Shown here piece by piece: positions 1 to 11,943 of a DNA stretch of 64,000 bases (position 1 is the stretch's first letter; each line of letters starts with the position of its first letter). The position numbers were made by a program, and so were the translations under genes. Source of the stretch: Erigeron canadensis (taxonomy: Eukaryota; Streptophyta; Magnoliopsida; Asterales; Asteraceae); contig NC_057766.1 in the NCBI RefSeq assembly GCF_010389155.1, positions 27,289,516 through 27,353,515 of the forward strand. The letters are read 5' to 3'. The notes beneath the pieces were generated by a model. It was not told where the DNA came from and did not search any database. It worked only from the letters and a program-made list of their open reading frames with translations.

Positions 1-181
1 GTACATATATCATTTCTAGATAATTGGTAAATTTGGTTGGGACGTTTGACTATTATTTCTAGATAATTGGTAAGTGATATTCAAATATCAACTCAATAAA
101 AAGGGAAATATATTTAAATAAGTAGTAGCAGGTTAATTTATCACAATATATATACAAGTTTTATATATATCAAGAATGGTA

Positions 182-217
<36 letters not shown>

Positions 218-1800
218 CATATAATTAAACTATGGAATATCAATATCATGTTTTCTGCAATAAAGAGTTGTATAATGCCAGCTAGTTTTGTTATATATAT
301 TGTCTTCATCGGTTCAGAATATTGGCTTTCCCATAAACAACCTAATCAAGATATCACATTAGCTTTTCATATATACATCATTTTCACAAATAATATGTTT
401 ATCACTAATAATATGTTCGTTTTTCTCAAAAATACTCAATTAATATATGTACATAAATATTATTTATCATCATTTTTCCCATATAAACATCCATGAATAT
501 AATAGACAACCTCCACCTCAATCACCTACAACAATAATACCTTTTTCACAAACACCCTACACGGCTACACCTCATCATGGATCTCCCACAAACTTCCTTA
601 TCGTGGAAGTCTTGGGTATGTATCACATAAATAACCACTGAATTCCATTAGAGGAGAAAAGGACCCGAATATCTACTAGTCTACTATATATACTTTGATG
701 GATTTAGTGTAGATGTTAGAATTTGGGCGTAGCCATTAACTCTAAGGGCAAAGCCCTTAGAGATTGTTTTTTAATGGTTCACTGGTTCTCATCATATATG
801 TTGGTTCTCACTTGATCCCTTCACTATATATATATTTTCCAAAGATAACCAATCGCAAACCACTTTTGGGGTGGGATTGTAGTTCATATCGGAAGACCTC
901 CTCATTTCTTGGATAAACATTAAGTATGAACAAACTGAGGAGGAAAACACAAAACCAATGGAATTGATCAGGTTAAAATCAATGAAATTGCGATGAGTTA
1001 TTATTGATCCTTTAATTTGTCACGTAACTACTCTATGATTAAAAGAACAAGGGATGAGATTTCAAACCATGACCTCTCCTTTTATGTTACATGTCCCTTA
1101 ATTCTACTACTATCAGCTTAAGATCAAATGATTGTACGTAAATGAATATTACTGTAGTGTGGTATATATATAATAATGGATAAGTGAATATATATTTAGG
1201 ATTCTTATCGATCGAGGTTAGGTTTGATTTCCTAGATTAAGGTGAGTCAATAATAAATTACATATTATTTAAACATATCTTCAATCCCACTTGCATTTAC
1301 TTTTAGTAAGTAAGTTGGATCATGTTTGTGGTGTTGCAGTTATTTATATTGTTGTATGTTGTAAATACTGTTACAGTTGCTGTTATCTAATTTTGCAAGT
1401 TGCAACAAGTAAACCCAATTAATGGATCTTTATTAACATAATAATGTAAACTAATCATAAAAGCAATGTGACAACGACAGATTTATTAAAAAAATAATGT
1501 TATAAAATGAATTCTAGCCACACACAGACTAATTATCACAGCCAGACATGGCTACCCAATATATATTCTATTGCTTAATGAATTGAAGCTATATATCCTA
1601 TAACCTCCATTTAAAGTATTCTTATACAATTTAATATATGATAATTTAGTTAAATGTTTCCCAATAATTTAGTTGAACTTTCCCTTTTGTGAATCATCAA
1701 ACTTAAGTAAATTTATAAATATTTATATATATATATATACAAACACGGAAATATATTAGGACTTATTATAAAACACAAGTGCTATCCATCAGTTGAAGAG
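1..1800. other. Intergenic region upstream of the first ERF gene
   Basis: AT-rich DNA with no coding sequence that I can recognise. It holds a TA microsatellite at about 187-214 and a short perfect hairpin at 740-762 (10-bp arms, 3-base loop). The TA-rich tract at about 1720-1740 probably provides the TATA region of the ERF gene that starts at 1801. The small open frames here are low-complexity and resemble nothing I know. Confidence 0.6.
740..762. repeat. Short perfect inverted repeat (hairpin)
   Basis: The arms CTCTAAGGGC and GCCCTTAGAG are exactly complementary around a three-base AAA loop. No CTRR end follows, so it is not a clear Helitron terminus, and no target duplication is seen. Confidence 0.5.
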
Positions 1801-2307
1801 ATGGATGAGTACTTTTCATCATTGTCCCAAGACCAAAGTAAAGTGTCTAATTCTCTAGATAATAAAGAGGTCACAAATGTAGAAAGGATTAATAATGAAG
1901 AAGGTGATTGTCAGAAATTGAAGCAATACATCGGTATCCGAAGGAGGCCATGGGGAAAGTTTGCAGCGGAGATACGAGATTCAACGAGAAACGGGAAGAG
2001 GGTTTGGCTAGGGACATTTGATACAGCTGAAGAGGCAGCATTGGCATATGATCAAGCATTGTATTCAATGAAGGGTTCCTCGTCCGTACTTAACTTTTCG
2101 TCGGAAATAGTGAAGGAGTCTTTGAAAGGATTTGACTGTTGTGTGAATAAAAAGGATGGGGAGTCTCCAGCTGCTGCTATTAAGGAGATGCACAGGCTTC
2201 GTAGAACGAGAACGGATTCGAAAGGAAAAAGTAAGGAGCAGGAAAATTTAGTGGTGTTGGAAGATCTAGGGTCTGATTTGTTAGATGAGCTTTTGAGTGC
2301 ATCATGA
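1801..2307 (+). CDS. Small AP2/ERF transcription factor, group IX-like, with C-terminal EDLL-type motif
   Basis: A 168-residue intronless protein. One AP2/ERF domain spans about residues 43-100 ([18 protein letters not shown] through [18 protein letters not shown]). The AAEIRD stretch is the ERF type, which binds GCC boxes, rather than the DREB type. The C-terminus carries the acidic-leucine motif [13 protein letters not shown], matching the EDLL activation motif of the short ERF95-98 group (131-139 residues in Arabidopsis). The known role of that group is nuclear activation of ethylene, jasmonate and defence genes. The ATG at 1801 follows an in-frame upstream region without coding character and lies about 60-80 bp below a TATA-rich tract. 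A close paralogue lies inverted at 11944-12441. The DNA-binding call is firm; the subgroup is inferred from the motif and the length. Confidence 0.93.
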   Translation: MDEYFSSLSQDQSKVSNSLDNKEVTNVERINNEEGDCQKLKQYIGIRRRPWGKFAAEIRDSTRNGKRVWLGTFDTAEEAALAYDQALYSMKGSSSVLNFSSEIVKESLKGFDCCVNKKDGESPAAAIKEMHRLRRTRTDSKGKSKEQENLVVLEDLGSDLLDELLSAS

Positions 2308-2918
2308 TTAATTCTTTTCTGAAGGAGCAAACAAATTCATGATTTTATAAGATATATATATTTCAACTCACAATCAAAAGGGTTGTGGCAACAGGTTAAT
2401 TACCTTAATTTTTTTGATTTCATGATTATTAATTTAAATTTCTGAATATGTTTACATCTCTTGATAACACCATTCTTGTTATACATATTCTGATTTCGAA
2501 GTAAATTAATAACCGTGTATATTGAAACAAAATGCTTCAGTCTCTTTGCACTACTGTGATGATGATCTCCCATATATGGTGAAATTAAGATTTACATGCA
2601 TGCTCATGACAATTGGTGTTTGTGTATATGGCAATTTGGTATATGTGTTTTGATATTGAATTCTTGGCTATATTAAAAGTGTAGTTAGACATACTAAACC
2701 CTAGCCTACTTTGAAGAATATATATATATATGCTTTCGAATTTCTATATGCAAATATCTGAAACTAGCTATCTGTATATCATAGCAAACGATTAAGTGTC
2801 ATTATTGATAAGCACGAGTTTCTTAGGCAGTGAAACTAGTAGTTACTACATCAAGCCGATAGAGATATTGAACACAGGAAAAAGATAGAATAAAAACTGG
2901 AAACAATTGTACTGACAC
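2308..2918. other. Intergenic spacer, nothing recognised
   Basis: The 3' flank of the ERF gene, AT-rich and without coding signal. It probably contains the ERF terminator, but no single polyadenylation signal stands out. Confidence 0.5.
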
Positions 2919-3404
2919 GAAAAAAATGGGGGGCTTTGGTGTTTATATATACGAACTTTGTCATCTAGAGTTTTTTTAATACGAAGACCAGTGTTGTAGA
3001 CACCGGACATATGCAAGTGAAACAAGTTCCTGCTAATGGTAAAAAAGGAGCCCTGAATGTGGGGGCTGTTCTTATGTTACCAGAGGGTTTTGAATTAGCC
3101 CCTCCTGATCCAAATCATCGAAGCCCGACGTTTACAACACTAGTCTTTGTATTCGTGTCTCCAATTATTGTCAATTGGCGCAGAAGCCTGGTCTTGGAGA
3201 CACCGGTCTTAGCTTCATGTGCGTGTTTGATTCCTGCAAATGCATGAATGAATCGATGAATCAACACTTGGCTAAGACCGGTGTTGAATACACTGGCTTT
3301 CAATGATTTCGACAAAGTCAGTGTTTTAGTCACCGGTCTCCATAGTGTTGCAAAAATCAAGACAAAGTTCGTATAAACACCAAATTAAGGCCCCCATTTT
3401 TTTC
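2919..3404. mobile_element. Terminal-inverted-repeat element that carries a plastid petA fragment
   Basis: Both ends read inward as GAAAAAAATGGGGG, and the match continues after a small indel through GGTGTTTATA and ACGAACTTTGTC. This gives arms of roughly 50 bp around a 486-bp element. The interior repeats a short palindromic motif built on AGACCGGTGTT and ACACCGGTCT at about 2986, 3190, 3272 and 3320. No convincing target duplication is visible next to the ends. It looks like a non-autonomous DNA element of unassigned superfamily. Its centre holds about 100 bp of chloroplast origin, annotated separately. Confidence 0.6.
3009..3110 (+). pseudogene. petA: Nuclear copy of a chloroplast petA (cytochrome f) segment
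   Basis: Translation from 3011 gives [20 protein letters not shown] and continues to [11 protein letters not shown]. This is a well-known conserved stretch of cytochrome f, the haem protein of the cytochrome b6f complex encoded in the plastid genome. The resemblance ends abruptly at GATC (3110), where the plastid gene would continue with a different sequence, and begins abruptly near 3009. There is no transit peptide or gene context, so it is a fragment and not a functional gene. It differs from the recalled plant protein at a few residues, including a proline in place of leucine, so it is not a recent error-free copy. Confidence 0.85.
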
Positions 3405-4736
3405 TTCTTTCATATCTGTACAAATTTTTCAAAAAAACTGATGTTGATTATGTATGGTATGTATCTACAAAAGAAAAAAAAAATCTGATGTTGATATTGT
3501 GTAAATATAGGAACAGAATCTTGGTTAATTAATTATATGCACAAACCCTTATAGGAAGGGAATAAGAATCACCTTCATACTAAATTGGATCGAGCCCAAG
3601 TTCTAGGATATATAGGCGGCCAACCTCTAAGCTAGCAATACATGTGTGGACCAGGTGAGTAGTGATGATGCAGCTCCCATGGACAGCTCATTGGGCCTAA
3701 TTGGTGGTACCTGGTGGTGTCACAACATTCTCTAGCTAAGCAACAATTGTGAAAATCTCGTGTCATATGATTCTGTCCCTGAATCGATCAGGACGTAGTA
3801 CTATATATATACCCGACCTTGTCCTTCGAACTTTCGAAGCAAATTCCGCACTGCGAAGGAGCATGAGTTTTGTTGAAAACTAATGCGACAAGGGAAACTT
3901 TTAGCCTGATACATTGTGCATGTGATGTATTCTCAAAAATTGATAATTAAATTTTTTTAGTGTATATTGTCAAATTTCCAATGCAAAAATGTAATATTTT
4001 TTTTAACCTATAAATTTAGTGTATATTGTCAAATTTATTCATATATTGCAAATTGTACTCTATAATCTATAGTTTCAGTGTATATTGCAAATTTCCAGCA
4101 CAAATTAAATGCAAATTTCCAACACTAATAATTAAAAGTTTATCTTTTTCAAAACATAAAACAAAGATAATCAAAAAGAAAAAAAAGGTTAGATATAATT
4201 ACCTATGAGGTTGGTGGCCAATTGAAGAAGTCTTTGACATTGATAAATCCATCTGGATTTGAGCTCACTCTCTATATGTGTGGGAATGGGTTATAAGGGA
4301 GTTTCAGAAGTTTTGATTCTATGTTAAGAATTTATGTAATTTAGATTTATGAGTAAGGTCATATTATTAATTTTAAAAAACAAAACCAAATGAAAAGTTA
4401 ATATTAATATTATCAGGGTGACCACATATATTTGATTTTTACCTATGTTTGAAGTGTATGAGTTTTCCCATTTAAATATTTAAATGATATAAATTTCTTA
4501 TAGGGAGGTTAAAATTAAAGATATACAGTATTATGTTATGGAGCTCCATATATAGAGCATTATCGTTTAAGACAAGGTATAGACCCCATCACTTGTGGAT
4601 ATATATTTATACTTTTCAAAAGAAAAAAATGTTAAGGCAACTTACCGGCCAGATAATTAATTTCGTTTACTGTTCAATGAAGAATAACTTTTTTTGAACT
4701 GTATATGAATAATTCCATTCTAACATTTTTTCCGTT
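3405..4736. other. Intergenic region, nothing recognised
   Basis: Mostly AT-rich DNA. A slightly more GC-rich part at about 3590-3900 holds a TATATATA tract near 3803 and the short palindrome TTCGAACTTTCGAA near 3826, but no open frame with recognisable coding content. The tract at about 3950-4130 repeats the phrase AGTGTATATTG with ATTGTCAAATTT or ATTGCAAATTTCC several times. Confidence 0.45.
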
Positions 4737-5374
4737 AATTAAGTGGCTGAGTGGTTTAACCCACTAAAGGGCTTGATGAAGACAGTACATATAATATTGT
4801 ATTTGTTTATATTTTCAGTTAGCGTGAATAAATTTAAAAAAATTTCACGCTTTTAAGTGGCTGAGTGACTGAGTGGCTTAACCGGCTAAAGGAAAGGGCT
4901 TGATGAAGATACTACATATAATGTTGTATTTGTTTATACTTTCAGTTAATGTGAATAAATTTAAAAAAATTTCACGCTTTTATGTGTTTAAAAATATGTA
5001 AAATTAAAAATGTATAGAATGTATCCACACTAAAAAGTGAGCAGAACTAGAACTAAAAGTTCACATTTTTTAGTCTAAACTTTCATGATGAATTTGTAAC
5101 ACCCCATTTGCCCGCACTAACTAAAAAGTTAGTGTGAACAAATGGGTGTTACAAAATAATTATGAAAGTTCACATTAACTTTTAGTTCTATACACTTTTT
5201 AATGTGTATAAATTTCTACAGACTTCTAGTTCAACATATTTTTACACACATAAAAAACATGACAATTTTTGCTTTGTTCACACTAACTAAAAATATAAAC
5301 AAATACAACATTATTTACAGTGGAATTCATTAAAATGGGTTCAAATTTTCTAAGTGAGCAGAAACCACTTAATT
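4737..5374. mobile_element. MITE-like element with internal tandem duplication
   Basis: It begins AATTAAGTGG and ends CCACTTAATT, a perfect 10-bp terminal inverted repeat. The complementarity continues less perfectly through the TTGTATTTGTTTATA stretches of both halves. A unit of about 115-127 bp is tandemly duplicated at 4741-4854 and 4855-4981. The middle is a 57-bp near-perfect palindrome (5096-5152). No coding capacity. The target duplication is not resolved, so the superfamily is left open. Confidence 0.55.
5096..5152. repeat. 57-bp palindrome at the centre of the MITE
   Basis: GTAACACCC..ATTTG on the left pairs with CAAATGGGTGTTAC on the right, and CACTAACT pairs with AGTTAGTG around a short A-rich loop. 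One extra C and a few mismatches break the stem. Such a sequence folds into a stable hairpin in RNA. Confidence 0.75.
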
Positions 5375-6624
5375 GGAGTAAGCTGGCATTTTCTTATTTC
5401 TTCTATAAGATTTTTTTTTGGGGAGGTTTGTTTACTAAACGGTAATAGTTTATTAAGCACATATGACATGACAAGGCATTAGAGAATGTTAAAACAAAAG
5501 AAAAAATAGAAGCAAAAGGATTACAAGTCTACTCTTACACTGTGTTTTTGAGTTTTTTGTTTTTTTGCTACAATGAAAGGAAAGGATTGTGAAAGATTTT
5601 AAAAATTGTTGTGTTTTTGAGTTACATTTAAGAGAAGAAGGGGAAAGAATTGGAAAGATAATTTAATACATTTTGTTTAAAAATCTTTTTTTTCATTTTT
5701 GGGATGATTTGGAAGAAAAGAAAATCTACCATTCCTTTCCATTCATCTCTCTTCTTCTCTTTCCTTTCCTCTAACAAATATCTTGAGAACATAGGGTTAA
5801 GGAGCGGCTCGATCGTAATGGTCGTTAGTGGTTTGGACCAGAAGTATTGACTAAACACGAAACTCAGGGATGAAATTTGTAGTTTCGTGAAGTTAATTAG
5901 GGATGAAACCTGAAATTAACGACAAGCACAAAATTTGTAATTTTTCCTTTTAGATAACTTGTGAGAATTATATAGAACTCCAAAAGAAAAGAGTTTAGGT
6001 CCTCGGCTTGAATTCGAGGTATCGAAGTTGACCTCGTACTTGTGTTTCCAAAGGACCCAAATAATAATAATAATAATAACAATAATAATAATCATAATAA
6101 TAATCGAAATCAAATGTATACTAATACAATTAGTATATTACCATTTTGTTAATAATAAAAGTATAATTAGTATACTTGAGGGGGCGTTGAATATACTAAT
6201 ATTACATTGTTATCAGAATATTTAAAACGTGATGAGATAATGGAATATATATTAAATTTAAAATATTATAATGATATTCTAATATACTAATATACTAATA
6301 TCTGTTAATAATATTAGTATATTTTATACCATATAATTTTATTTTTATCAGGTATAAAATTAAATATTCTAATTAAATATTTTAAATATTTAATTAGTAT
6401 TTAATTATAATGTAACAATAATATATTTGCATTTAAATATACTAATATATAATAATAATAACTAGTATTATTCAACGTCCGCGTTGCAGGCTGCAATAAT
6501 CGTAAATACGCGATAAAAGCAGAAGAAGACAAAGAAAGCAATGGTCATCCCATAATCTTTGGGCGTTGTCCTGAAAAAGATAACGACACGTCAAATTTCC
6601 AACTCATGGTAATTAAGGAATTTA
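5375..6624. other. AT-rich intergenic DNA
   Basis: It contains an imperfect AAT microsatellite at about 6059-6107 and a long stretch of ATATTAATA-like sequence (6120-6460). No gene is recognised. Confidence 0.5.
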
Positions 6625-7440
6625 TTTGATAAAAAGTAAAGAGACTAAAACGTTCGTGACAAAAGTTAGAAAAACGGAAATTTTAAAAGTAAAGAAAATA
6701 AAACTTTCGTGCCAAAAGTAAAAGAAATAAAGTTATACGACAAAAAGTAAAAAGGTTAAAAGTTTCGTGCCAGGAATGAAAAAAGCTTGTCGAAAATTTA
6801 AACAACAAAAGTTATATGTTGAAAAGTAAGATAATGAAACTTTCGTGGCAAACATTAGAAAAATAAAAGTATAAAAAGTAAATAAAACAAAACTTTCGTG
6901 CAAAAAGTAAAAGAAGCGAAAGTGATGTGGCAAAAGTAAAAGGGCGAAACCTTTAGTAAATTTATGTGAACTAAAATTTATGTGACGAAAGAATGAAACT
7001 TAACTTCATGTCAAAAGTTTGAAAAATGAAAGTTTAAAAACTAAATAAAACAAAATTTTCGTGCGAAAAGTAAAAGAAATAAAGTTTTGTGACAAAAAAG
7101 TACAAAGGTTAAAAATTTTGTGTAGTTGACAAAAGTAAAAAAAAAACAAAAGTTATGTGGTGAAAAATAAGATAATGAAACTAGCTTTCATGATAAAAGT
7201 TAGAAAAATAAAAGTATAAAAAGTAAATAAAACAAAACTTTATTGCGAAAAGTAAAGGAAACAAAATTGATGCAGCAAAAAGTAAAATGGAGGAAACTTT
7301 AATAAATTTATATGATAAAAAGTAAGAGAATTAAACTTTCGTGGCAAAAGTTAAAAAGATGAAAGTTTAAAAACTAAATAAAACAAAACTTGCGTGCGAA
7401 AAGTAAAAGAATTAAAATTATGTGACAAACAGTAAAAAGA
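6625..7440. repeat. Degenerate tandem repeat (minisatellite) region
   Basis: The phrase AAAAGTAAAAGAAATAAA followed by ACTTTCGTG and CAAAAGTTAGAAAAA recurs every 50-70 bp, with drift and length changes, over about 800 bp. The strand is strongly purine-rich. There is no open frame of note. Confidence 0.6.
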
Positions 7441-8205
7441 CAGTTAAAAAAAAAAGCAAAGTAGACCGGCAGGCAGTTACGCAACTACCTGACAGTCAGG
7501 TTCATTGTTCATCACTTTTTACTGTTCATCTTTAGTCCCTATTAATATAGGTATATAATAATAATAATCTCTATATATAATAAAACAAGATTGTTTCTTA
7601 AAAGTATTCTTAGAAAGTTTTTGATGTGACAAATCCATATTTTTTCTAAAAAAACCTTTTATTTAATTATGATATCATATATAAATAAAATAAAAAATAA
7701 CCGTTCACATGTTTAATTAAAATATTAATCATTTATTTAAAATTTTTTTTTATCTTATATAATATTACAAATAGAATGTCTTTTTTTATTTAGTTGATTT
7801 ATTAACTATATAATTATTGTGTTAGTTGAATTATTAAATTTATATCAAGTTATAATGTTTTAAGAATAAACATAAAATAAATTCTTTTAATATATTTTAT
7901 AATTTTAAAATTTTAATTAATATGTTCGGATTAAACCCGAGTTATTAACTAATAATAATAATAAAAAAGAATCATGGGAAATTATTGGTGTTTTAATACA
8001 TGGGTCTTTGTTTGTCGTGTGGGGAGAGTGAGGCTTATTCAATAATTCTCATGCATGCCATAAAATTCATTAAGGTGTGACTCGATCGGGTAAGGTTTTC
8101 CTTTTCATCGTAGCCAGATAATTATACTAATCATCATTACTTTTCTTTTTCTATATATAAACTAGTTAGTAGTCATCTATTCTATATTATCTATCCATAT
8201 CTATA

Positions 8206-8552
8206 TCTATATTCCATATTAAAGCAAACTACCTATTTTCTTTTCAACCATTTTATCTTTGAAATATCTATTATACCTTCTTACAAACAAATATTCTTCT
8301 ACTCTTTTAAGTGATTTTTCCGTACTACCCTTCTATCTATTTCCTAATGTCTATCCCTAATTCCCTTCTCTCCTGCTCTCGCCTGAACCATAATATAAAA
8401 ATTAGTTTAATCTCGACGGCAATCAACATCAACCTACAAAAAGATTGCTTTCATCTCTCCCTCGCTCTCTCTGTTTAACTGCAAAAAAATACAGATACAT
8501 TTAACCATCACCTTTTCAATGGTACCACTGCATCGTGCGGGTACCCATCTAG
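8206..8552 (+). mobile_element. Non-autonomous Helitron-like element
   Basis: The right end GTGCGGGTACCCATCTAG followed by T has the GC-rich terminal hairpin and CTAG typical of Helitron 3' ends. The left end is set tentatively at TCTATATTCCATATTAAAGC, resembling common plant Helitron 5' ends. About 350 bp, no coding capacity. The left boundary is uncertain by some tens of bases. Confidence 0.5.
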
Positions 8553-8918
8553 TTTTATAAAACAAATTATCTCTCCCCCATTTTAAACATTTTACTTTTA
8601 AAATACCTAAAATACCTTTAACTTTCAATACATTTTCAACTCATACACTACATCTACCTAAAATACCCCTAAAATATTTTCCAGTTAACCCTATTTATCT
8701 AAATTACCTCCTTTCTTTATTCACTGATATAAATATTTCACGTAATATACTTATAAAATACCCCTAATCAAATTGTTACAACATGCATTTCTTAACCTCT
8801 ATAATAAGTACACTACCTCTTTTAAATAAATTACTTTTACATTAATAACCGCACCGTTACCGCCATTACCTGTCGCTGCCATCACCACCGCCGCCACATT
8901 GTGCGGGTACTCTTCTCG
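8553..8918 (+). mobile_element. Second Helitron-like 3' part, probably interrupted by the previous element
   Basis: The segment ends with CATTGTGCGGGTACTCTTCTCG, a diverged version of the 3' end found at 8552. The most economical reading is that the 8206-8552 element sits inside or directly beside an older member of the same family. Confidence 0.4.
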
Positions 8919-11219
8919 TATACAAATAAACTATATTTCACAATTAGCTTTAATTGAGAGCAATTAATGATAATTATGAGTTTGCACATTAATAAACTAC
9001 TCACTCGTATGTGGAGATTCCCATCGTGTCTCACCCATAAAATGAAACGTTAATAAAAAAAAAATTAGAAGACGACCTAATAAGGAAAGTTTAATGGCCT
9101 TGAAAGCCTGGAAAGTAGACGACCATTTATGTCAGTAATCACATTTGTTTGGCTATAATAGCTAGTCTGTATCTGTTTCCTTCCTTGTCTATTTACAGTA
9201 ATAATTTTTTCTGGGAAGTATTTTATTTTATTTTAATTTTTTTGAGAATATAGCATCTGTGAATCTACGAGAATCTTTCCCTAGTTAATTTAACATACAT
9301 TTTTAACCATTTGAATACCAGTAGATATTTTAATCAATTTGATATATGAAAACTTAAATAGGTTGTCAACAATCTCTAAACGAGATGTACGCGCGTCAAT
9401 ATAGATGCGCACGATATGTAAAATATCTGTTAGAATTTCAAGATCAGAAATTATCGATAGATAGACCTTTACTTCTTTTAAGGTTGGTCGACCACATTAA
9501 CATCAATACATCATAAAGCAGGTTTTAGACTTTTTATATCGTTGGTAATTAAGGATGCTTCTCAAGTTTTCTCTGGTACGACGAATTGAAGTGGTTATAT
9601 TCATATACTACTCCTTTGTTAACCGTTAGAATTTCAAGATCAGAAATTATCAATATCGGTTTGCTTCTTTTAAGGTTGGTCAACCACATTAACATCATAA
9701 GGGTTTTATTAGACTTTTTATATATATATGCATTTATTTCGTAAATTAAACACCTTTGTTAGTTTAGTTCATATATATTAATAATAAAGTTTAAAATATT
9801 CGACGTCTTATTGGCTGAATTTGGTAAGATGTAAGACATATTTTAATCTAATACAACCGTGTTTCACCACTTTGAAAGTTTGAGAATTTTAAGATACTTG
9901 TGGCCACATTTTCAAATATTCCTTATAATTCTTAAACAAGAAATTAAAAGAACTCTAATTAATTTACCACCAAATGAAGGTAGTCTAATGATATGTTACA
10001 GACTAAATCGTTAGACTACAACTGAGGTTTTATTCTTTGTGTACTAATTAATTAATTAATTAAGGTTAATTGTTGTGATTATTTTCAAACAATTTCCGGT
10101 CACCTCAAGAAATTTAATTAGCAAGGTGTTCTAACCTGAGTCGACCCATTAGGCCATCTTGATGGTGGTAATTAAACAAATTAACGATAAACAGATTAAT
10201 GAGGTTTTTCTTGTTCAGAAAACTCGATCAGAAAGCGTAGTCTTTGACTAGATGTATGTGTTTCCAAACTTTTTTGTGGCTAATCAAAATGTCACACTGG
10301 AAGATATATGATCATTAGGTTAATTATATCTTAATGATGGTTAACTAAAGACATGTTATAAATTAACTATTTGCTAGATTTCCGGAGTAGCCATTATTAT
10401 TCCATTGTTTTATTGTAATAATTGTTTTGTCTTATAGCGACAGACGGTTGGATGTCAACTCAGAAGAGGTGCTATCTAATTTTCAAAAATGGAAAAAAAA
10501 TAGGAAAGAAAGAGGTGCTATCTAACAACTACGGAATTCATATTAATTATATGTTAATGTATTATAAATTGCATTGTTATTATACTATTTATTTGTTATC
10601 ATCTCCATATAAAAGAAGTCCAAAAGTTAATGAGCAAATCATAAGTTTCACACTTCAGCAACAAAAACTTTAACCAATTTTTCTATTCATTTATACCTTA
10701 GTCCAATATTTACTTTATTCATGCTGTCAATGTCTCCCTAACATGATCGATCTACGTAGACAAATATAAATATAAATATAAAAGAAGTAATTAAATTGCT
10801 ACAGAATTAGACTTACAAATTACGGATCCATATAAAATAAACACTATTATTTCATATTTGAAGTTTTTATATACCATACAAATGAGACTTTAACAAACGA
10901 ACTTTAACTAACAAACATTACAAGCACTACAAAACAAATGTCATTTAGTGACTGAACCTTTTCCTGACTAATCCGATTAACAGTCACAAAAGCTTTTTTA
11001 ACGGATGGTGTATCCCAACCAAAGTTTTTGGTATCTCAACCATATCGCTTCAAAATAGTGTGGTCCCCATATCTGTAATAGCAAATCTGATAGAGTAAAA
11101 GCGGGCCCTTTGTCATTAATAGTCTGATCGGGTTACCAAAAATATGGTCAGGATACCAGGTGTCTTCTTTAATAGGGACTGTACTAATGAATACGGAGTA
11201 GTAATTATAAATAAAACTT
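8919..11219. other. Intergenic region with a local duplication
   Basis: Two related units, 9429-9539 and 9625-9724, begin GTTAGAATTTCAAGATCAG and end in GACTTTTTATAT, with a differing spacer between them. An (ATTA)n stretch lies at about 10043-10060. A possible CACTA-type end is at 10925 but has no partner. I see no coding sequence. Confidence 0.45.
9429..9724 (+). repeat. Pair of about 105-bp direct repeats
   Basis: The copies at 9429-9539 and 9625-9724 share the opening 27 bp almost exactly, then CTTCTTTTAAGGTTGGTC, CCACATTAACATCA and TTAGACTTTTTATAT. The 85-bp spacer is unique. Confidence 0.75.
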
Positions 11220-11510
11220 AGGATTAGTTTCCTCGAATGTAAGAAACTTTGAACGAATGTCTATTGTAAGAAATAACTAAAGTTGTGTTTATTGTATGTA
11301 AACAACTTTGAAATAATGTTTATTGTATGTAAGAATTTTGTTTCAACTAATTAAAATCTGACAAGTGGCACCTATATATGGTTGCCACACATGTTTTCTT
11401 ACATACAATAAACATTTTTTCAAGTTGCTTACATACAATACACATAACTTTAGTTTTTTCCTACTATAGACATTCAGTCAAAGATGGTTACATTCCAGAA
11501 AATTAATCCC
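11220..11510. mobile_element. Mutator-type MITE with 9-bp target duplication
   Basis: Long terminal inverted repeats of about 120 bp (AGGATTAGTTTCC at the left, GGAAAATTAATCCC-like at the right, both leading into GAATGTAA and TGAATGTCTAT). The 291-bp element is flanked on both sides by ATAAAACTT (11211-11219 and 11511-11519). A 9-bp duplication with long inverted repeats is the hallmark of Mutator-like elements. No coding capacity. Confidence 0.75.
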
Positions 11511-11943
11511 ATAAAACTTTATATTGTAAAAAGGTCATAATAGATTTGTCTCTAATACGAGTAATATATTTCTCTCCCTCATTTGTCTCAACGCTTCTCC
11601 ATCGACGATCAGCTGCCATGTCTCCTACGATTGACATAATTCCAAATTCTAATTTTCTGTTTGTAGATAATTAAGGACTTCCTAATTTCGATAGATCCTG
11701 GCTAATTTTGTTAAGATCGAGCTTCCATATTTAGGGTAAGGACTTCAACTACTCCTTATTAATTTTGATAGATCCTGGCTATATTATAATACTCCGTAAC
11801 CTAAAACTGAGCCAGCTTTGCTAATTATCAGAATAACTTTGACATCATTAATAATAATTTGTAGACATAAATGATCAAGAAGAATACTCAAATGGTACAT
11901 CAGAAAAAATAAAATTTGATTAGATATATATAAAAGTAATTAA

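Noticed and set aside
176..496. 106-codon ORF in the TA-rich start of the window
   Set aside because: It begins in a TA microsatellite and is of low-complexity composition; no family resemblance.
10925..10960. CACTACAAAACAAATG-like CACTA transposon end
   Set aside because: No matching inverted GTAGTG end or 3-bp duplication was found within the next kilobase, so one end alone is not enough.
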